A DNA stretch of 64,000 bases from Diphasiastrum complanatum (GCA_029204225.1 CM055106.1:1794738-1858737); one strand, 5' to 3'. Counted from the stretch's first letter, positions 23,200-34,210 are shown. The notes: generated by a model not told the origin, from the sequence alone. A program made the numbers and translations.

Positions 23200-25463
23200 C
23201 CGTCTTGGTCCTCTAAGACAAAGTCTGGAAAAATCTTGCGAAGGACGCTGCCTCTTTCCCAAGTGGCATTCTCAATAGGCTGATCATTCCACTTAACCAG
23301 ATATTCTCGGTATAGAGTATGACGAGTCTGCGTCTCTCTACTATCAAGAATTTCCTCTGGTTCATGTGGAGGTTGTTGAGGATCCAATGGGAGAACTAGA
23401 ACACTGTCCCCTACCAGATTATCTGATCTGGTTAAGGCTTTTCGTAACTGACTTACATGAAAAACTGGAAAAACCTTACTGCTGTGTGGGAGTTCTAGTT
23501 CATAGGTGACCTCGCCTAGTCTCCTACTGATGGTAAAGGGACCACAATACCTTGGAGACAACTTAGCACACACTCCTGATTTGAGGGTTTTAGAGTCAAC
23601 TGGGACTCTCAAGTAGACTTTCTCACCAGTGGAGAACTGCACATCCCGTCTGTGTGGATCTGCATAATGCCTGGCTCGATCCTGGGATTGTCTAATGCTA
23701 CGCTTACCATGTTCTATCATCTGGTTTAGGTCTTCTAAAAAGTTTCTGGCTGCTTCAACTTTTTCTTGTTTAAACCCTACAACTGTGGGTGAGCGTGGCT
23801 GAAAACCGTACATCAGCATAAATGGGCTGTATCCCGTAGCTGAATGTTTGGTACTGTTGTAAGCAAACTCTAATATTGAGAGATACTCCTCCCAATTAGT
23901 CTGCCTCTTGCTGACGTATGCACGAAGCATATCCTCCAGCACTTGATTTACCCTTTCTGTTTGACCGTCCGTCTGTGGATGGTCAGTGGTACTCATATTA
24001 AGTTTAGTATGGAGATGATGGAATACTGCCTTCCAAAAATTTCCAGTAAACTTACTGTCCCGGTCGCTGACTATGCCGGAAGGTAGACCGTACAATTTAA
24101 ATAGCCCGTCTACAAACAACCTCGCTAACTCTGGAGCTCTAACGGTTGTTTTGGTCGGAATAAAATGAGCCATTTTGGTCAGACGGTCAACTGTGACCCA
24201 TATAGCGTCATTACCCTTTTGGGTTTTAGGCAGGCCTACTATAAAATCCATGGAGATACTCTCCCATTTACCAGCTGGTATTTCTAAGGGATGCAACAAC
24301 CCTCCTGCCTTTAAACGCTCTGCTTTATTTACTTGACATTTCTGGCAACTGGTTACATACTGGTGGACGTCCTTTTTCATACTGGGCCAGAAAAATTGCC
24401 TACGAAGAAGCTCATAGGTCTTCTGTATGCCTGGATGTCCCGCGCTAGGATTGTCATGACATTCATATAGGACCTGCTGCCTATAATCCTCTGAATTGGG
24501 GACACATACTCTATCTCTATAGAGCAAGTACTCATCCTGAATGGAATACTGTTTCCATTTGAATCCTTGAGTCAACTGACCCTCAACCACTGGGGTTTGC
24601 TTGGGTAATACAGGCTCAGAATCCTCAACGTCATCTGACGACGTATACTCGGACTCATCATCATCCTCAACGGAAGCTGCCGTATTCTTGGATGAACTGG
24701 CACCAGCCCCGGGAACTGGTTCTGGAGTCTGTAACTGTCTGTTCTGGACTGAGTTCCAGATAATAGAGAAGAATGCATCATGCTGGCATTTCCCTCTCAA
24801 GGACTCGAGTAACTCATTACGAATCTGAGTAAAACTCAGCTCGTTTATCATAGGCATTCTGCTAAGGGCATCTGCTACTGTATTGAATTTTCCGCGCCTA
24901 TATCTGATAGACATGTCAAACTCTTGCATCAACTCTGCCCAACGAGCTTTCCGACCTCTAAGCTCAGGTTGATTGCAAAGGTATCTGAGACTCTCATGGT
25001 CTGTCAGGACCTCAAAGTTGGCACCATACAAATAATGCCTCCAAGTCTTAAGGGCATGGACTATAGAAAAGAGTTCCTTTTCATAGGCACTGTACCTAGT
25101 CTGAACTGGCTCGAGTTTTTTACTCTCGAAGGCAACTGGTCGTCCACCCTGAGTTAGCACAGCACCTACTGCAAAGTCGCTAGCATCTGTTTCGACCACA
25201 AATGGCTGATTGGGGTCGACGACCTTTAAAACTGGTGCTGTAGCTAAGGCTGTTTTGAGAGCATCAAATCTCTCCTGTTGTGCGGACTCCCAAATGAACT
25301 CCTTTCCCTTCCCCTTAAGGAGATTTGTCATAGGGACTGCTATCTGAGCATATTCCTTGACAAATCGTCTGTAATATCCCGCCAGACTAAGAAAGATTTG
25401 AAGTTCCAAAATATTCTGAGGTCTCAGCCAACTGAGTATGGATTTAACCTTATTTGGGTCCAT
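23193..25463 (-). CDS. Gypsy B pol remnant: RNase H, integrase and chromodomain (756 aa)
   Basis: This is one open frame. Residues 1-75 are the RT thumb/connection ([15 protein letters not shown]). RNase H spans 85-200 (ETDAS with Asp93, Glu128, Asp155, Asp198). A low-complexity acidic insert lies at 245-290. The integrase zinc site is His336, His343, Cys373, Cys376. The catalytic core has Asp406 (MDFIVGLP), Asp467 (SDRDSKF) and Glu503 (QTERVNQ). A chromodomain at the C-terminus (about 697-756; [20 protein letters not shown]) would guide integration to particular chromatin. The N-terminal RT with its catalytic Asp pair is missing, so the ATG at 25463 is only the first Met after the deletion junction and may not be used. 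Integrase and chromodomain look fully intact, in contrast to nearby gypsy relics. Confidence 0.9.
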   Translation of the reverse strand: MDPNKVKSILSWLRPQNILELQIFLSLAGYYRRFVKEYAQIAVPMTNLLKGKGKEFIWESAQQERFDALKTALATAPVLKVVDPNQPFVVETDASDFAVGAVLTQGGRPVAFESKKLEPVQTRYSAYEKELFSIVHALKTWRHYLYGANFEVLTDHESLRYLCNQPELRGRKARWAELMQEFDMSIRYRRGKFNTVADALSRMPMINELSFTQIRNELLESLRGKCQHDAFFSIIWNSVQNRQLQTPEPVPGAGASSSKNTAASVEDDDESEYTSSDDVEDSEPVLPKQTPVVEGQLTQGFKWKQYSIQDEYLLYRDRVCVPNSEDYRQQVLYECHDNPSAGHPGIQKTYELLRRQFFWPSMKKDVHQYVTSCQKCQVNKAERLKAGGLLHPLEIPAGKWESISMDFIVGLPKTQKGNDAIWVTVDRLTKMAHFIPTKTTVRAPELARLFVDGLFKLYGLPSGIVSDRDSKFTGNFWKAVFHHLHTKLNMSTTDHPQTDGQTERVNQVLEDMLRAYVSKRQTNWEEYLSILEFAYNSTKHSATGYSPFMLMYGFQPRSPTVVGFKQEKVEAARNFLEDLNQMIEHGKRSIRQSQDRARHYADPHRRDVQFSTGEKVYLRVPVDSKTLKSGVCAKLSPRYCGPFTISRRLGEVTYELELPHSSKVFPVFHVSQLRKALTRSDNLVGDSVLVLPLDPQQPPHEPEEILDSRETQTRHTLYREYLVKWNDQPIENATWERGSVLRKIFPDFVLEDQDGS

Positions 25464-25464
25464 C

Positions 25465-25578
25465 TTACTGTTCTTCTACTTCCATAGGTTCCTTCCCTTT
25501 TCTGTAAGCCAAGGCTTCTGTTTCAAGTTCGTCGAAGCCTCTCTCCTGGGGTTGATCAGGTCCCTGAGGAGTGGTCAT
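25465..25578 (-). pseudogene. Gag stub of gypsy B (37 codons)
   Basis: ATG at 25578 opens MTTPQGPDQPQERGF and ends EPMEVEEQ then TAA at 25465. One base later the pol remnant ATG begins in another frame. This fits the start of gag joined by one large deletion to the end of RT. The coding content is too short to be functional gag. Confidence 0.6.
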
Positions 25579-26059
25579 CTTCGAAAGTGAAAGAGAGCTA
25601 CCTTAACTTCTGAAGGAAAAAAGTCTAAAAGACTAATTTACAACTGTACAAGGGAAAGGAAAGATGACTTAGCTGTTTCTGAGGACTGTACTTCCAAAGA
25701 AAGAATGAAGAGGAACCCTTTCAGCTCTTTTCCCCAAAATTTCAGACCTGCTGTTCCGAAAAATGCCAGTTTGAGGCTTCAAAACGGTACTAAATTTCCC
25801 GGTTTTTTGAGGATAGTAGCTCGCTGGTCTGATTGCAATCCAACTTGTCCACAAAAAGGCAAATCTGAAGTCCAAAAACCCTTCTGAGTTCTGAAATTTC
25901 AGAAGTCTCCTACTCGCTGATCTGGTAGGAATCCTCTTGCTCCAAATCTCTGACGTTGGGGCCCAAAAACTTGTTGAAAAACCAGATTTTCAGAAGCACT
26001 GGCAGCGCTGGCCCTGCTCCTCTTTTTTGGCTTCCGACTCGCTGAGAACCAGTGACTTT
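25579..26059 (-). other. Leader of gypsy B, left of the copia C insertion
   Basis: This is non-coding, between gag stub and insertion point. It ends with the target duplication ACTTT (26055-26059). The leader continues at 32493-32807. Confidence 0.75.
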
Positions 26060-26715
26060 TGAGAAAAATACAGATCCTAAGTGGATCTAAACTCCAAGAT
26101 CATTGGCTTGAATGCTTGCACTCCAAACTACATAAGCTAGGAATTGGCAACACATTCTATGCTACCTAGAATGCAAAGAACTTGATCAAAAAGCATTTAT
26201 CACAAATGGAAACTTCCATAAACATCAAGTGCGGCCCAAAATAGCATTATACAGTCCATAATACATCAGCCTACCACTTTTGGAAAGCACCTAAGATCAT
26301 ACACAATAGCTTGAAGACAATACACACAACAATGCTCTCAATGGAGGAAGAAACAATGACAATGATCTATTGATCTCAATGAAGCATACAAAAGGTTTCT
26401 CCAACCTGTTCTCCACGACTTCCCTACTATTTATGGATGAGGAAGATGACTCTCTCTCCTCTCTCTAGAAGGTACTTGACCCTAGATATTCCCTATATAG
26501 GAAAAATAGCTAAAAAATGGCTTATATGACCAAAATACATCAAAATGGTCTCATTTTGAAGGGTATGAAGTTTGACACTTCATCATACTGAAAAAATACA
26601 GTAAATAAAAACATTGTGGCCTGGTTCACACGTGTGAAACTCCAGAACCAAAACTATTTACAATTTTAGCCAATTTAGGCCTCAAACTAGCTAGGAAATG
26701 TTGACAATTTTCACA
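26060..26715 (-). repeat. 3' LTR of copia C (656 bp)
   Basis: It runs TGAGAAAAATACAG...AATTTTCACA on the + strand and carries the 14-bp palindrome TTCACACGTGTGAA at 26625-26638. The last codons and stop of gag-pol overlap its inner edge by five bases. Confidence 0.97.
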
Positions 26716-29700
26716 CTCCCTCTTCAACATTGGATGCTAGTTTCAACATAGTCTTTGAGCACATTCCAAGATTAGATCTATGCATTAAATATAGGTCCTT
26801 TCCCAATGGTTTGGTGAAGATATCAGCCACACACTCCTTTGAAGAGACATGTTGAAGCTCCACCTCTTTGGCAATGACTTGATCTCTCACAAAATGGTGA
26901 GCAATCTCAATGTGCTTGCTCCTTGCATGAAAAACAGGATTGCTTGCCAAGCTTTGGGCTGAAAGGTTATCACAAAGTATGATTGGAGTCTTCTCTGGTT
27001 CCAGCAAGTGAAGATCCAATAACATCCTCTTGATCCAAAGAATCTCCTTGGTGCATGTTGTTAATGCCTTGTACTCGGCTTCGGTGGAAGATAGAGAGAT
27101 AGTTGGTTGCTTCTTTGATAGCCATGAGACCACTCCATCTCCAAGATAGATTGCAAAGGCACTTGTTGACTTCCTATCCATTTGATCACCTGCAAAATCT
27201 GAATCTGAAAATCCACAAAGGTTAGGTGTAGTACCTCTATACAAGATGCCAAAATCTCTAGATCCCGAGATGTATCTAAGTACTCTCTTTCCTAGCTTCC
27301 AATGAGCCTCACTAGGATCTTGCATAAATTGACTTAGTTTACCAACCACAAAGCTTAGATCAGGTCTTGTGATGGTTAACCATATAAGAGATCCTATTAG
27401 CTTTCTATAGAGAGTAATGTCCTTGAAGGATCTTTCATTACTTCTTGTAGTTAGCTTTACATTTGATTCCATAGGAGTAGAAACAACTTTACAATCTTCC
27501 ATATGAAACCTTTTTAGAATAGAGTTAACATACTTTTCTTGACATATGAATGTAGATTTAGAAGTTCTAATAATCTCTATTCCTAAGATATAATGAAGTT
27601 TACCAAGATCTTGAATTTCAAACTCTCTTTTGAGTGCCATCTTGATTTCATCTATATCTAGATTGTTACCACCACTTAAGATAATGTCATCAACATAGAT
27701 CAAAAGTAAAGTGATATCATTTTCATTCAATCTAAAGTAGAGAGAATGATCATACTCACTCATAACAAAGTTTTGAGAAAGTAAGAAGGAATTGAGCTTA
27801 GCATACCAACTCCTTGGTGCTTGCTTTAGCCCATACAAACTCTTTTGGAGATAGCACACATGATTAGGCTCATCATGTGAAACATAGCCCTCGGGTTGCT
27901 CCATGTAAATATCTTCTTCAAGATCACCATTCAAGAAGGCATTAGTAACATCCATTTGCCACATATCCCAATCATAAAGAGTTGCAAGAGAGATTAGGAT
28001 TCGAATAGTTACCATCTTTGCCACGGGTGCAAAGGTCTCATCATAGTCAATACCATATTCTTGAGCATACCCCTTTGCCACCAACCTTGCCTTGTACTTG
28101 TTGATTGATCCATCTTGATTTGTCTTGATCTTGAAGATCCACTTACAACCAATTGCCTTCTTGTCCTTTGGAAGCTTTACCAACCTCCATGTGTTGCTTT
28201 TGATGAGTGCTTGATGCTCATGATCCATGGCTTGGATCCATTCCTTCTTTTGAATTGCTTCACCTACACAAGTTGGTTCATCAAAAGAGGTAAGAAAAGC
28301 AAAGTTAGAGTTGTCCACCACTTGCTTTCCTTTTTCATCATAGGTTAGCCTTGATGGCTTAGCCCTTTGCCTTTGAGTCTTCCTTGAAGTTTGCTTTGGA
28401 GTGGCATCTCCATCTTCATCCAAGACATCTTGCACATCATGATGATTAGTAGGCACATCAACATCAACATCAACAACATTGGAAACATTCTCTTCATGAA
28501 AGATGACATCCCTACTTATGACAACTTTCTTTGTAGAAGGAATGTACACTTTGTAAGCCTTGCTTACTTCACTATAGCCAACAAACACACCCTTCTTTGA
28601 TGAAGGATCTTCTTTAGTTCTATCATCAAGTGTGATATTGACAAAACATGTACATCCAAAGATCCTACAATGCTTGACACTCGGCCTTCTACCATAAAGA
28701 ACCTCATGAGGAGTTTTACCATCCAAGGAAGCACTTGTCCATCTATTACATAGATAGTTAGCACATGCTAAAGCTTCCCCCCAAAAAGACTTAGCAAGAT
28801 TAGCATGTAGTCTCATTGCCTTGGCACATTCACAAAGGGTTCTATTCTTCCTCTCGGCCACTCCATTCTGTTGTGGAGTCCTAGGACTAGACATCTCTCT
28901 CTTAATCCCATGTGCTATACAAAAGTCTTTGAACCTATTTGAGGTGTATTCCCCTCCATTATCAGATCTTAAGCATTTGATCTTTGTATTGAATTGGTTT
29001 TCCATTTCATTCTTGAACTTGACAAATGCAGCAAACACTTCATCCTTACTTTTAAGAAGATAGATCCAAGTATACCTACTAAAGTCATCAATGAAAGTTG
29101 CATACATCTTTGCCCCACCATTGCTAGTTGTACTAGAAGAATGAATATCAGAATGCACAAGTTGAAAAGCTTCTTTAGATCTAGAAGTAGATCTAGAATA
29201 AGCAAGTCTATGAGATTTGGACAAGGCACAATGTTCACAAACACTATTGTTTGCAACAAGACTTTTAGGGAGACCAAGAACAAGCTCTTTCTTTGCCATT
29301 ACCTCCAAAGATTTGAAGTTGGGATGGCCCAACCTCTTGTGCCAAACTTCTTGGTTTGTCAATTGCTCCCTAGCCATACATCCTTCATGATTAGAGATCA
29401 CACATGCATCAAGCTTGAAAAGTTTACCATGCCTCCTACCTTGAGCAATCAAGGATCCACATTTACTTATCAAACATGCATCTCCAATGAACTCCACATC
29501 AAGTCCTTTGTCAATCATTTGACTTACACTAAGCAAATTCTTAGTGATTGAAGGAATGTACAAAACATTTTCAAGATTTGCTTTCCTATTTGTTGAAAGG
29601 GAAATAGGAATAGTGCCTATGCCTTTGATGTCACATTGACCATCATTTGCAGTGTAGATGATGTTACCTTCTCCCTCATAAGACAATAAGGATGTAAAGT

Positions 29701-30664
29701 ATTCCTTATGTCTTGTCATGTGAGATGAGGCTCCACTATCAATCCACCAAGGATCATTATCATCTATGTTGGCTAACAAACTTGAAGTCATAACAAGTGA
29801 TTCACATGTGTTATGTTCTTCCTCATCTATTGTAAGATTTCCTTGCCTCTCTCCTTGCTCTCTTTTCTTCTTATAACATTCATTTGCAAAATGACCTTTT
29901 ATCCCACAATAAAAGCACTTGAACTTTGACTTATTGTTCTTAGTAGAAGAGGAAGAGGAAGAGTGATCATCATGATCAAAGTTACCACCTTTGGACCATT
30001 TCCCTTTGCCTTTACCTTTGCCCTTGAATTTGCCTTTTGTGAAGAAAGCCTCTTCACCTCCACCTTGCAAGGATGCACCATCAAGCTTTGATTGCAACCT
30101 ATGTTCTTCAGCCAATAAGATTTCTTGCAAGTCAACCACACTTGGCAAGACTCTTTGAATGGCAAAACTTTGCACAAGGTTAGCATGTTCATTTAGCAAA
30201 CCATTCAACATAACTTGGACTATTTCACCATCTTTTATGTTCTCATCAATGCATGCTAAATCATCACTTAGGGACTTAACTCTCAAGATAAATGCATGAG
30301 CACTTTCACCCTCTCTTTGCCTACTAGAAAATATTTGTCTCCTTAGGGTCAATACCCTAGATGTGGACTTTGATTCAAAGAGCTTCTTTAAGGCATTCCA
30401 TGCCTCACTTGCACTTTGACACTTTCCAACTTCCTTGAGAAGTTCATTTGTAACATTCATTTTAATGATATGAAGAGCCCTTTTGGCCTTCTTATCAAAC
30501 CTTTGTTGCTCTTGAAGTGTGAGAGGTCTCTCTTCAATTTCTGCAACTATGTCCATGAGTTCATTCAACTCAAGTAAGGACTCCATCCTCACTTTCCAAG
30601 TAGAGTAGTTTGATGAACTCAACCTTTCACTAGACTCTAGCATGATCCCACCATTGGAAGCCAT
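26711..30664 (-). CDS. Copia C gag-pol polyprotein (1317 aa)
   Basis: A single intact frame starts at MASNGGIMLESSERL. Gag spans about 1-245, with a Gly/Lys run at 209-226 and a CCHC zinc knuckle Cys250, Cys253, His258, Cys263. Protease D-S-G is at 309-311 (WWIDSGASSHM). The integrase zinc site is His442, His447, Cys476, Cys479, and the catalytic triad is Asp506, Asp568, Glu604 (NGVAERKN). RT spans about 800-1050 with DVTNAFLNGDLEEDIYMEQ, SLYGLKQAPRSWYAKL and YVDD at 990-993. RNase H spans about 1148-1260 (Asp1154, STEAEY at 1193-1198, CDN at 1231-1233). The order gag-PR-INT-RT-RNase H defines Ty1/copia. No stops, shifts or missing catalytic residues were found. It makes the particle, reverse transcribes element RNA in the cytoplasm and integrates cDNA in the nucleus. 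Expression would start in the right-hand LTR. Confidence 0.97.
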   Translation of the reverse strand: MASNGGIMLESSERLSSSNYSTWKVRMESLLELNELMDIVAEIEERPLTLQEQQRFDKKAKRALHIIKMNVTNELLKEVGKCQSASEAWNALKKLFESKSTSRVLTLRRQIFSSRQREGESAHAFILRVKSLSDDLACIDENIKDGEIVQVMLNGLLNEHANLVQSFAIQRVLPSVVDLQEILLAEEHRLQSKLDGASLQGGGEEAFFTKGKFKGKGKGKGKWSKGGNFDHDDHSSSSSSTKNNKSKFKCFYCGIKGHFANECYKKKREQGERQGNLTIDEEEHNTCESLVMTSSLLANIDDNDPWWIDSGASSHMTRHKEYFTSLLSYEGEGNIIYTANDGQCDIKGIGTIPISLSTNRKANLENVLYIPSITKNLLSVSQMIDKGLDVEFIGDACLISKCGSLIAQGRRHGKLFKLDACVISNHEGCMAREQLTNQEVWHKRLGHPNFKSLEVMAKKELVLGLPKSLVANNSVCEHCALSKSHRLAYSRSTSRSKEAFQLVHSDIHSSSTTSNGGAKMYATFIDDFSRYTWIYLLKSKDEVFAAFVKFKNEMENQFNTKIKCLRSDNGGEYTSNRFKDFCIAHGIKREMSSPRTPQQNGVAERKNRTLCECAKAMRLHANLAKSFWGEALACANYLCNRWTSASLDGKTPHEVLYGRRPSVKHCRIFGCTCFVNITLDDRTKEDPSSKKGVFVGYSEVSKAYKVYIPSTKKVVISRDVIFHEENVSNVVDVDVDVPTNHHDVQDVLDEDGDATPKQTSRKTQRQRAKPSRLTYDEKGKQVVDNSNFAFLTSFDEPTCVGEAIQKKEWIQAMDHEHQALIKSNTWRLVKLPKDKKAIGCKWIFKIKTNQDGSINKYKARLVAKGYAQEYGIDYDETFAPVAKMVTIRILISLATLYDWDMWQMDVTNAFLNGDLEEDIYMEQPEGYVSHDEPNHVCYLQKSLYGLKQAPRSWYAKLNSFLLSQNFVMSEYDHSLYFRLNENDITLLLIYVDDIILSGGNNLDIDEIKMALKREFEIQDLGKLHYILGIEIIRTSKSTFICQEKYVNSILKRFHMEDCKVVSTPMESNVKLTTRSNERSFKDITLYRKLIGSLIWLTITRPDLSFVVGKLSQFMQDPSEAHWKLGKRVLRYISGSRDFGILYRGTTPNLCGFSDSDFAGDQMDRKSTSAFAIYLGDGVVSWLSKKQPTISLSSTEAEYKALTTCTKEILWIKRMLLDLHLLEPEKTPIILCDNLSAQSLASNPVFHARSKHIEIAHHFVRDQVIAKEVELQHVSSKECVADIFTKPLGKDLYLMHRSNLGMCSKTMLKLASNVEEGV
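26716..26725 (-). other. Polypurine tract of copia C
   Basis: The minus strand is GAAGAGGGAG, abutting the 3' LTR. It lies within the final codons of the ORF. Confidence 0.92.
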
Positions 30665-31824
30665 GATTCTAATGTTTCTTCAACTTTTAGGTTCTGTCCT
30701 AAAGCACTTAGCACTCACTTTTCTCTCAACAAATGATAGATAAAGAGATCTATGAAGATTTAGGACCCTAAAACACTTCTATCTTGAACCTAGATGGTTT
30801 CCAAGCATAGAAAGGAAGATTGAAACACATGCAACACTTTGCACACACTAAGAATGGATTACAAAATCAAACCAACCTGAACACACTCTTGCTTAAGCTC
30901 TCAAACTTTCCAGCAAGTGACCAAATCAAGTTATGGTGTGAAGAGTTACTTGCATTCTTAGAAAATACCCAAAACTAGGATGCCAAGATTACCTAGTAAT
31001 GAACAAACTTGATCAACATATGATCAACACACTAAGATATTGATTCAACCTGTAAAACCACATGTAAACCACACTTCTAAAAGTTTATAAACTCCAGCAA
31101 GTGATAAATACAAGATTTAGAGGTGAATGAATGAGCACACTTAGTGAATCACAAGACTAGCTTCACTATCTTGTCAAATCTTGGTGTTTAGATGTAGATC
31201 TAAGATCACTTCACATGAGAATGTTCCTCAACCTGTTAAGAACCTGAAAACACACTTGCATAATGGTTAACACCTTCCAGCAAATGCTCCAATCAAATTA
31301 CATAAGGAGAGTTACTTACATGCTCAACAAAGTACACCAAAATTTATGCCAAAATTGATGACAATCTTTACAATATGCTCTTCACAATGGAGCTTACAAT
31401 ATGTTCACCCAAAAAAGGGGATCTTTCATCCAAATGGGAGCTTTGCTCAGCCTTTAGGATAATTACAACTCACTCAAAAGAGCATTTGTCATCCACTTAA
31501 GGAGAAGTTTCATCCACTTAAGGAGAGTGTTCATCCAAGAATGGAGATTGTCAACAATAGGATTGAAAAGAACATTGTTAGTATTGAATATGCACAAGCC
31601 TCACAATCACAAATGATTAGGTGTTATGATCTGATCCAAAATAGTTTCTTTTCAGCCTCTGATCTTCAATAGACCTGAAATATGCTTTTGATCCACAAGT
31701 TCAACTCACAAAACAAAGGTTAGTAAGATTTGATCAACAAAGCAATGCAAAATCATGCTAGAACTTGATCAAACATCCAAATATCACCAAAAATGGAATA
31801 CTTACTGTAAATAGAAGCCAACCA
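30665..31824 (-). other. Untranslated leader of copia C
   Basis: About 1.16 kb of AT-rich sequence without an ORF lies between primer site and gag ATG. A local near-repeat 'tcatccacttaaggaga' occurs near 31490 and 31509. Confidence 0.8.
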
Positions 31825-31836
31825 GCTCTGATACCA
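31825..31836 (-). other. Primer binding site of copia C (initiator Met tRNA type)
   Basis: The minus strand is TGGTATCAGAGC, directly next to the 5' LTR. Confidence 0.96.
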
Positions 31837-32492
31837 TGTGAAAAATACAGATCCTAAGTGGATCTAAACTCCAAGATCATTGGCTTGAATGCTTGCACTC
31901 CAAACTACATAAGCTAGGAATTGGCAACACATTCTATGCTACCTAGAATGCAAAGAACTTGATCAAAAAGCATTTATCACAAATGGAAACTTCCATAAAC
32001 ATCAAGTGCGGCCCAAAATAGCATTATACAGTCCATAATACATCAGCCTACCACTTTTGGAAAGCACCTAAGATCATACACAATAGCTTGAAGACAATAC
32101 ACACAACAATGCTCTCAATGGAGGAAGAAACAATGACAATGATCTATTGATCTCAATGAAGCATACAAAAGGTTTCTCCAACCTGTTCTCCACGACTTCC
32201 CTACTATTTATGGATGAGGAAGATGACTCTCTCTCCTCTCTCTAGAAGGTACTTGACCCTAGATATTCCCTATATAGGAAAAATAGCTAAAAAATGGCTT
32301 ATATGACCAAAATACATCAAAATGGTCTCATTTTGAAGGGTATGAAGTTTGACACTTCATCATACTGAAAAAATACAGTAAATAAAAACATTGTGGCCTG
32401 GTTCACACGTGTGAAACTCCAGAACCAAAACTATTTACAATTTTAGCCAATTTAGGCCTCAAACTAGCTAGGAAATGTTGACAATTTTCACA
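31837..32492 (-). repeat. 5' LTR of copia C (656 bp)
   Basis: It runs TGTGAAAAATACAG...AATTTTCACA on the + strand. It acts as promoter for the minus-strand transcript. The palindrome TTCACACGTGTGAA is at 32402-32415. Confidence 0.97.
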
Positions 32493-32807
32493 ACTTTTTC
32501 CCTGGAAATCGGATGTAGGAGTCTGACTGTACAGCGATGGAGGTGCTGGCTTCTTCCTACTCTAATTTCGCTGGGAAAACTATAGAGAATCCTCTGAACT
32601 CAGTGAGAAACAGCTGTTTTTTTCAGCGAGTTACCTACACTTGGAATCTGACTCCTTGCTACTGTGATTTCTCAGTGGAAATCAGAAGTTTGAAGGCTGC
32701 TCCTACAACGATCCTCCTCCTCTATTCTTTTCTGAGAATCTGAGAAATCTTTCCTATCTTCTGATAGCTTTCTCTACTGCTGTCCTGAACTCCCTAGGAT
32801 GGAGATG
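32493..32807 (-). other. Leader of gypsy B, right of the copia C insertion
   Basis: It begins with the second copy of ACTTT and runs to the primer site. No gene is present. Confidence 0.8.
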
Positions 32808-32819
32808 GCTCTGATACCA
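32808..32819 (-). other. Primer binding site of gypsy B (initiator Met tRNA type)
   Basis: The minus strand reads TGGTATCAGAGC, one base inside the 5' LTR. Met-initiator priming is usual for plant chromoviruses. Confidence 0.92.
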
Positions 32820-32820
32820 G

Positions 32821-33178
32821 TGTAATAGATCCTAACACCACAGTAGGGCAAACACTAACTGATCCACCCAACCTTGCCTACTCCCTGATATAGAGTAAGC
32901 CCCTCCTAGCCCAGTGTGAGGACTGGTAGCATGCAACTGCCAAGTGTCGGCCATGTGGCACTGACGTGGCCGACTGCACGTCGGGACCCAACTGGGGGCC
33001 CTATCCTGCTGACAGGGTCCCTAGGCTGTGTTAGGCCCGCCATAGCTATGGACCGTGCTGGGGCACACTACTCACACTGTCTTGCCCTGTTGGTCATGTA
33101 CGCTGGACACGACCCTGACTGTGGTATCTGACCTATCTGTGTTCTCTAGGGTTTGGCACTGGTTACGAGCTCGTAACA
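32821..33178 (-). repeat. 5' LTR of gypsy B (358 bp)
   Basis: It runs TGTAATAGATCC...GCTCGTAACA and is identical by eye to the left copy. Confidence 0.97.
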
Positions 33179-34210
33179 CCACCGCCAATGCCCTCATGAG
33201 CCTGAGATATGATAGGTCGTATCTTAGATTCATAAGCGCATCGTTGGATAATACTGTCAATGCCCCTTTCGTAAAATTGTCCTGCTTTTAGCTGAAAGGG
33301 CGCTGCTTTAAGCAAAAATGTCCTTTTTGCAGTTTTATTCAGGCCTTTCTTAAGTCGGCCTAGAAACTGAGTGATCTCCTCAGCCCATAAAGGTGCAGCA
33401 TCAATCTGAAAAAGACATGCATCAGGAAGATCATCGTTGACTGGTGCAGTTGCTTTTTCAGCATTAGGGAGTCGGGAAAGGTGATCCGCCATAAAATTTG
33501 GGTGCCTTTCCGAATGACTACTCGGAAATTAAATTCCTCGAATATTAATAACCATCAAGCTATTCGACCCGTTGTTAACGATATGTAACAGGGCTTGATG
33601 GTCGTTATAGAATGCAAAGGTTTGGCCTAGTAAGCCTACTCAAGAAACGTATCGGAAAGTCCTTGCCATACTTGTCCGGTTGTGCAAGAAGACCCCCTAT
33701 GGCATACTTACTTGCGTCTATATGCACATGGAACTCTTTCGTATAGTTTGGTGAACGAAGTATGGGTGCTGTTGTAAGGGCCATTTTTAACTCCTCAAAA
33801 GCTCTAATGCATTCTTCGGTCCATCTAGGATCTACCACAACTAAATAAACGAGGTGTGTCTTGCTGACATAATCAAGTATAAAGATGCGATAATAATTAG
33901 TGTGACCTAGAAATACATAAACCTCCTTTACTGTGGTAGGTAAGGGCATTTCAACTATAACCTTGATTTTTGAAGGGTCAGTAGAAATACCGTCCTTTGA
34001 AATTATATGTTCGAGTACTACCCCATGGGTGACCCAGATCTGACACTTATCAAGGTTTAGTGAAATTCCAAATCTATGACAGCGAGTAAAGATTTTCTCC
34101 AGTGCGTCAAGGTGCATAGCCGCTGAGGAATTGACACCCAGATCACCCTGAAACGCCCTTTGCATGACACGTTGAAAGGTAGAAGGGGCATTACACAGAC
34201 CAAAATCCAT
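33179..34210 (-). pseudogene. Gypsy A: RT C-terminal half, RNase H and start of integrase
   Basis: The minus strand starts at 34210 with MDFGLCNAPSTFQRVMQ and passes through the RT thumb (LGHTNYYRIFILDYVSKT). The YxDD box is missing: the sequence passes from AFQGDLGVNSS straight to AAMHLDALEKIFTR. RNase H begins near 33740 and is degenerate (stop after SRLTRPNLCIL at 33605). The frame 33492-33163 then reads MADHLSRLPNAEKATAPVND and AHEGIGGG up to the insertion point of B at 33179. It belongs to the same family as gypsy H. It is dead for several reasons. Confidence 0.92.

Larger units (their letters stand above)
26060..32492 (-). mobile_element. Copia C, intact 6.4-kb LTR retrotransposon inserted in gypsy B
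   Basis: LTRs of 656 bp each (26060-26715 and 31837-32492) differ by eye only at the third base of the outer end (TGAG versus TGTG). The 5-bp duplication ACTTT lies at 26055-26059 and 32493-32497. The primer site touches the 5' LTR (31825-31836) and the purine tract touches the 3' LTR (26716-26725). One uninterrupted 1317-codon gag-pol fills the middle. All parts needed for autonomous transposition are present, so it is the youngest and best preserved element in the window. Confidence 0.98.
22824..33178 (-). mobile_element. Chromovirus-type gypsy B, inserted in gypsy A and itself hosting copia C
   Basis: Two 358-bp LTRs (22824-23181 and 32821-33178) look identical by eye. A perfect target duplication CCACC flanks B (22819-22823 and 33179-33183), and the gypsy A reading I-G-G-G-H-F is restored when B is removed. 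The primer site is at 32808-32819 and the purine tract at 23182-23199. Without the nested copia C, the interior is only about 3.2 kb. It holds a gag stub and an RNase H-integrase-chromodomain ORF, but no protease or RT palm. B is therefore a deletion derivative that must have moved with enzymes supplied in trans, unless the deletion came after insertion. Confidence 0.96.

Noticed and set aside
28994-29551. 185-codon + strand ORF
   Set aside because: Antisense shadow of the intact copia C gag-pol.
22919-33131. Identical 71-codon + strand ORFs at 22919-23134 and 32916-33131
   Set aside because: Both lie inside the two identical LTRs of gypsy B, and no protein features support them.
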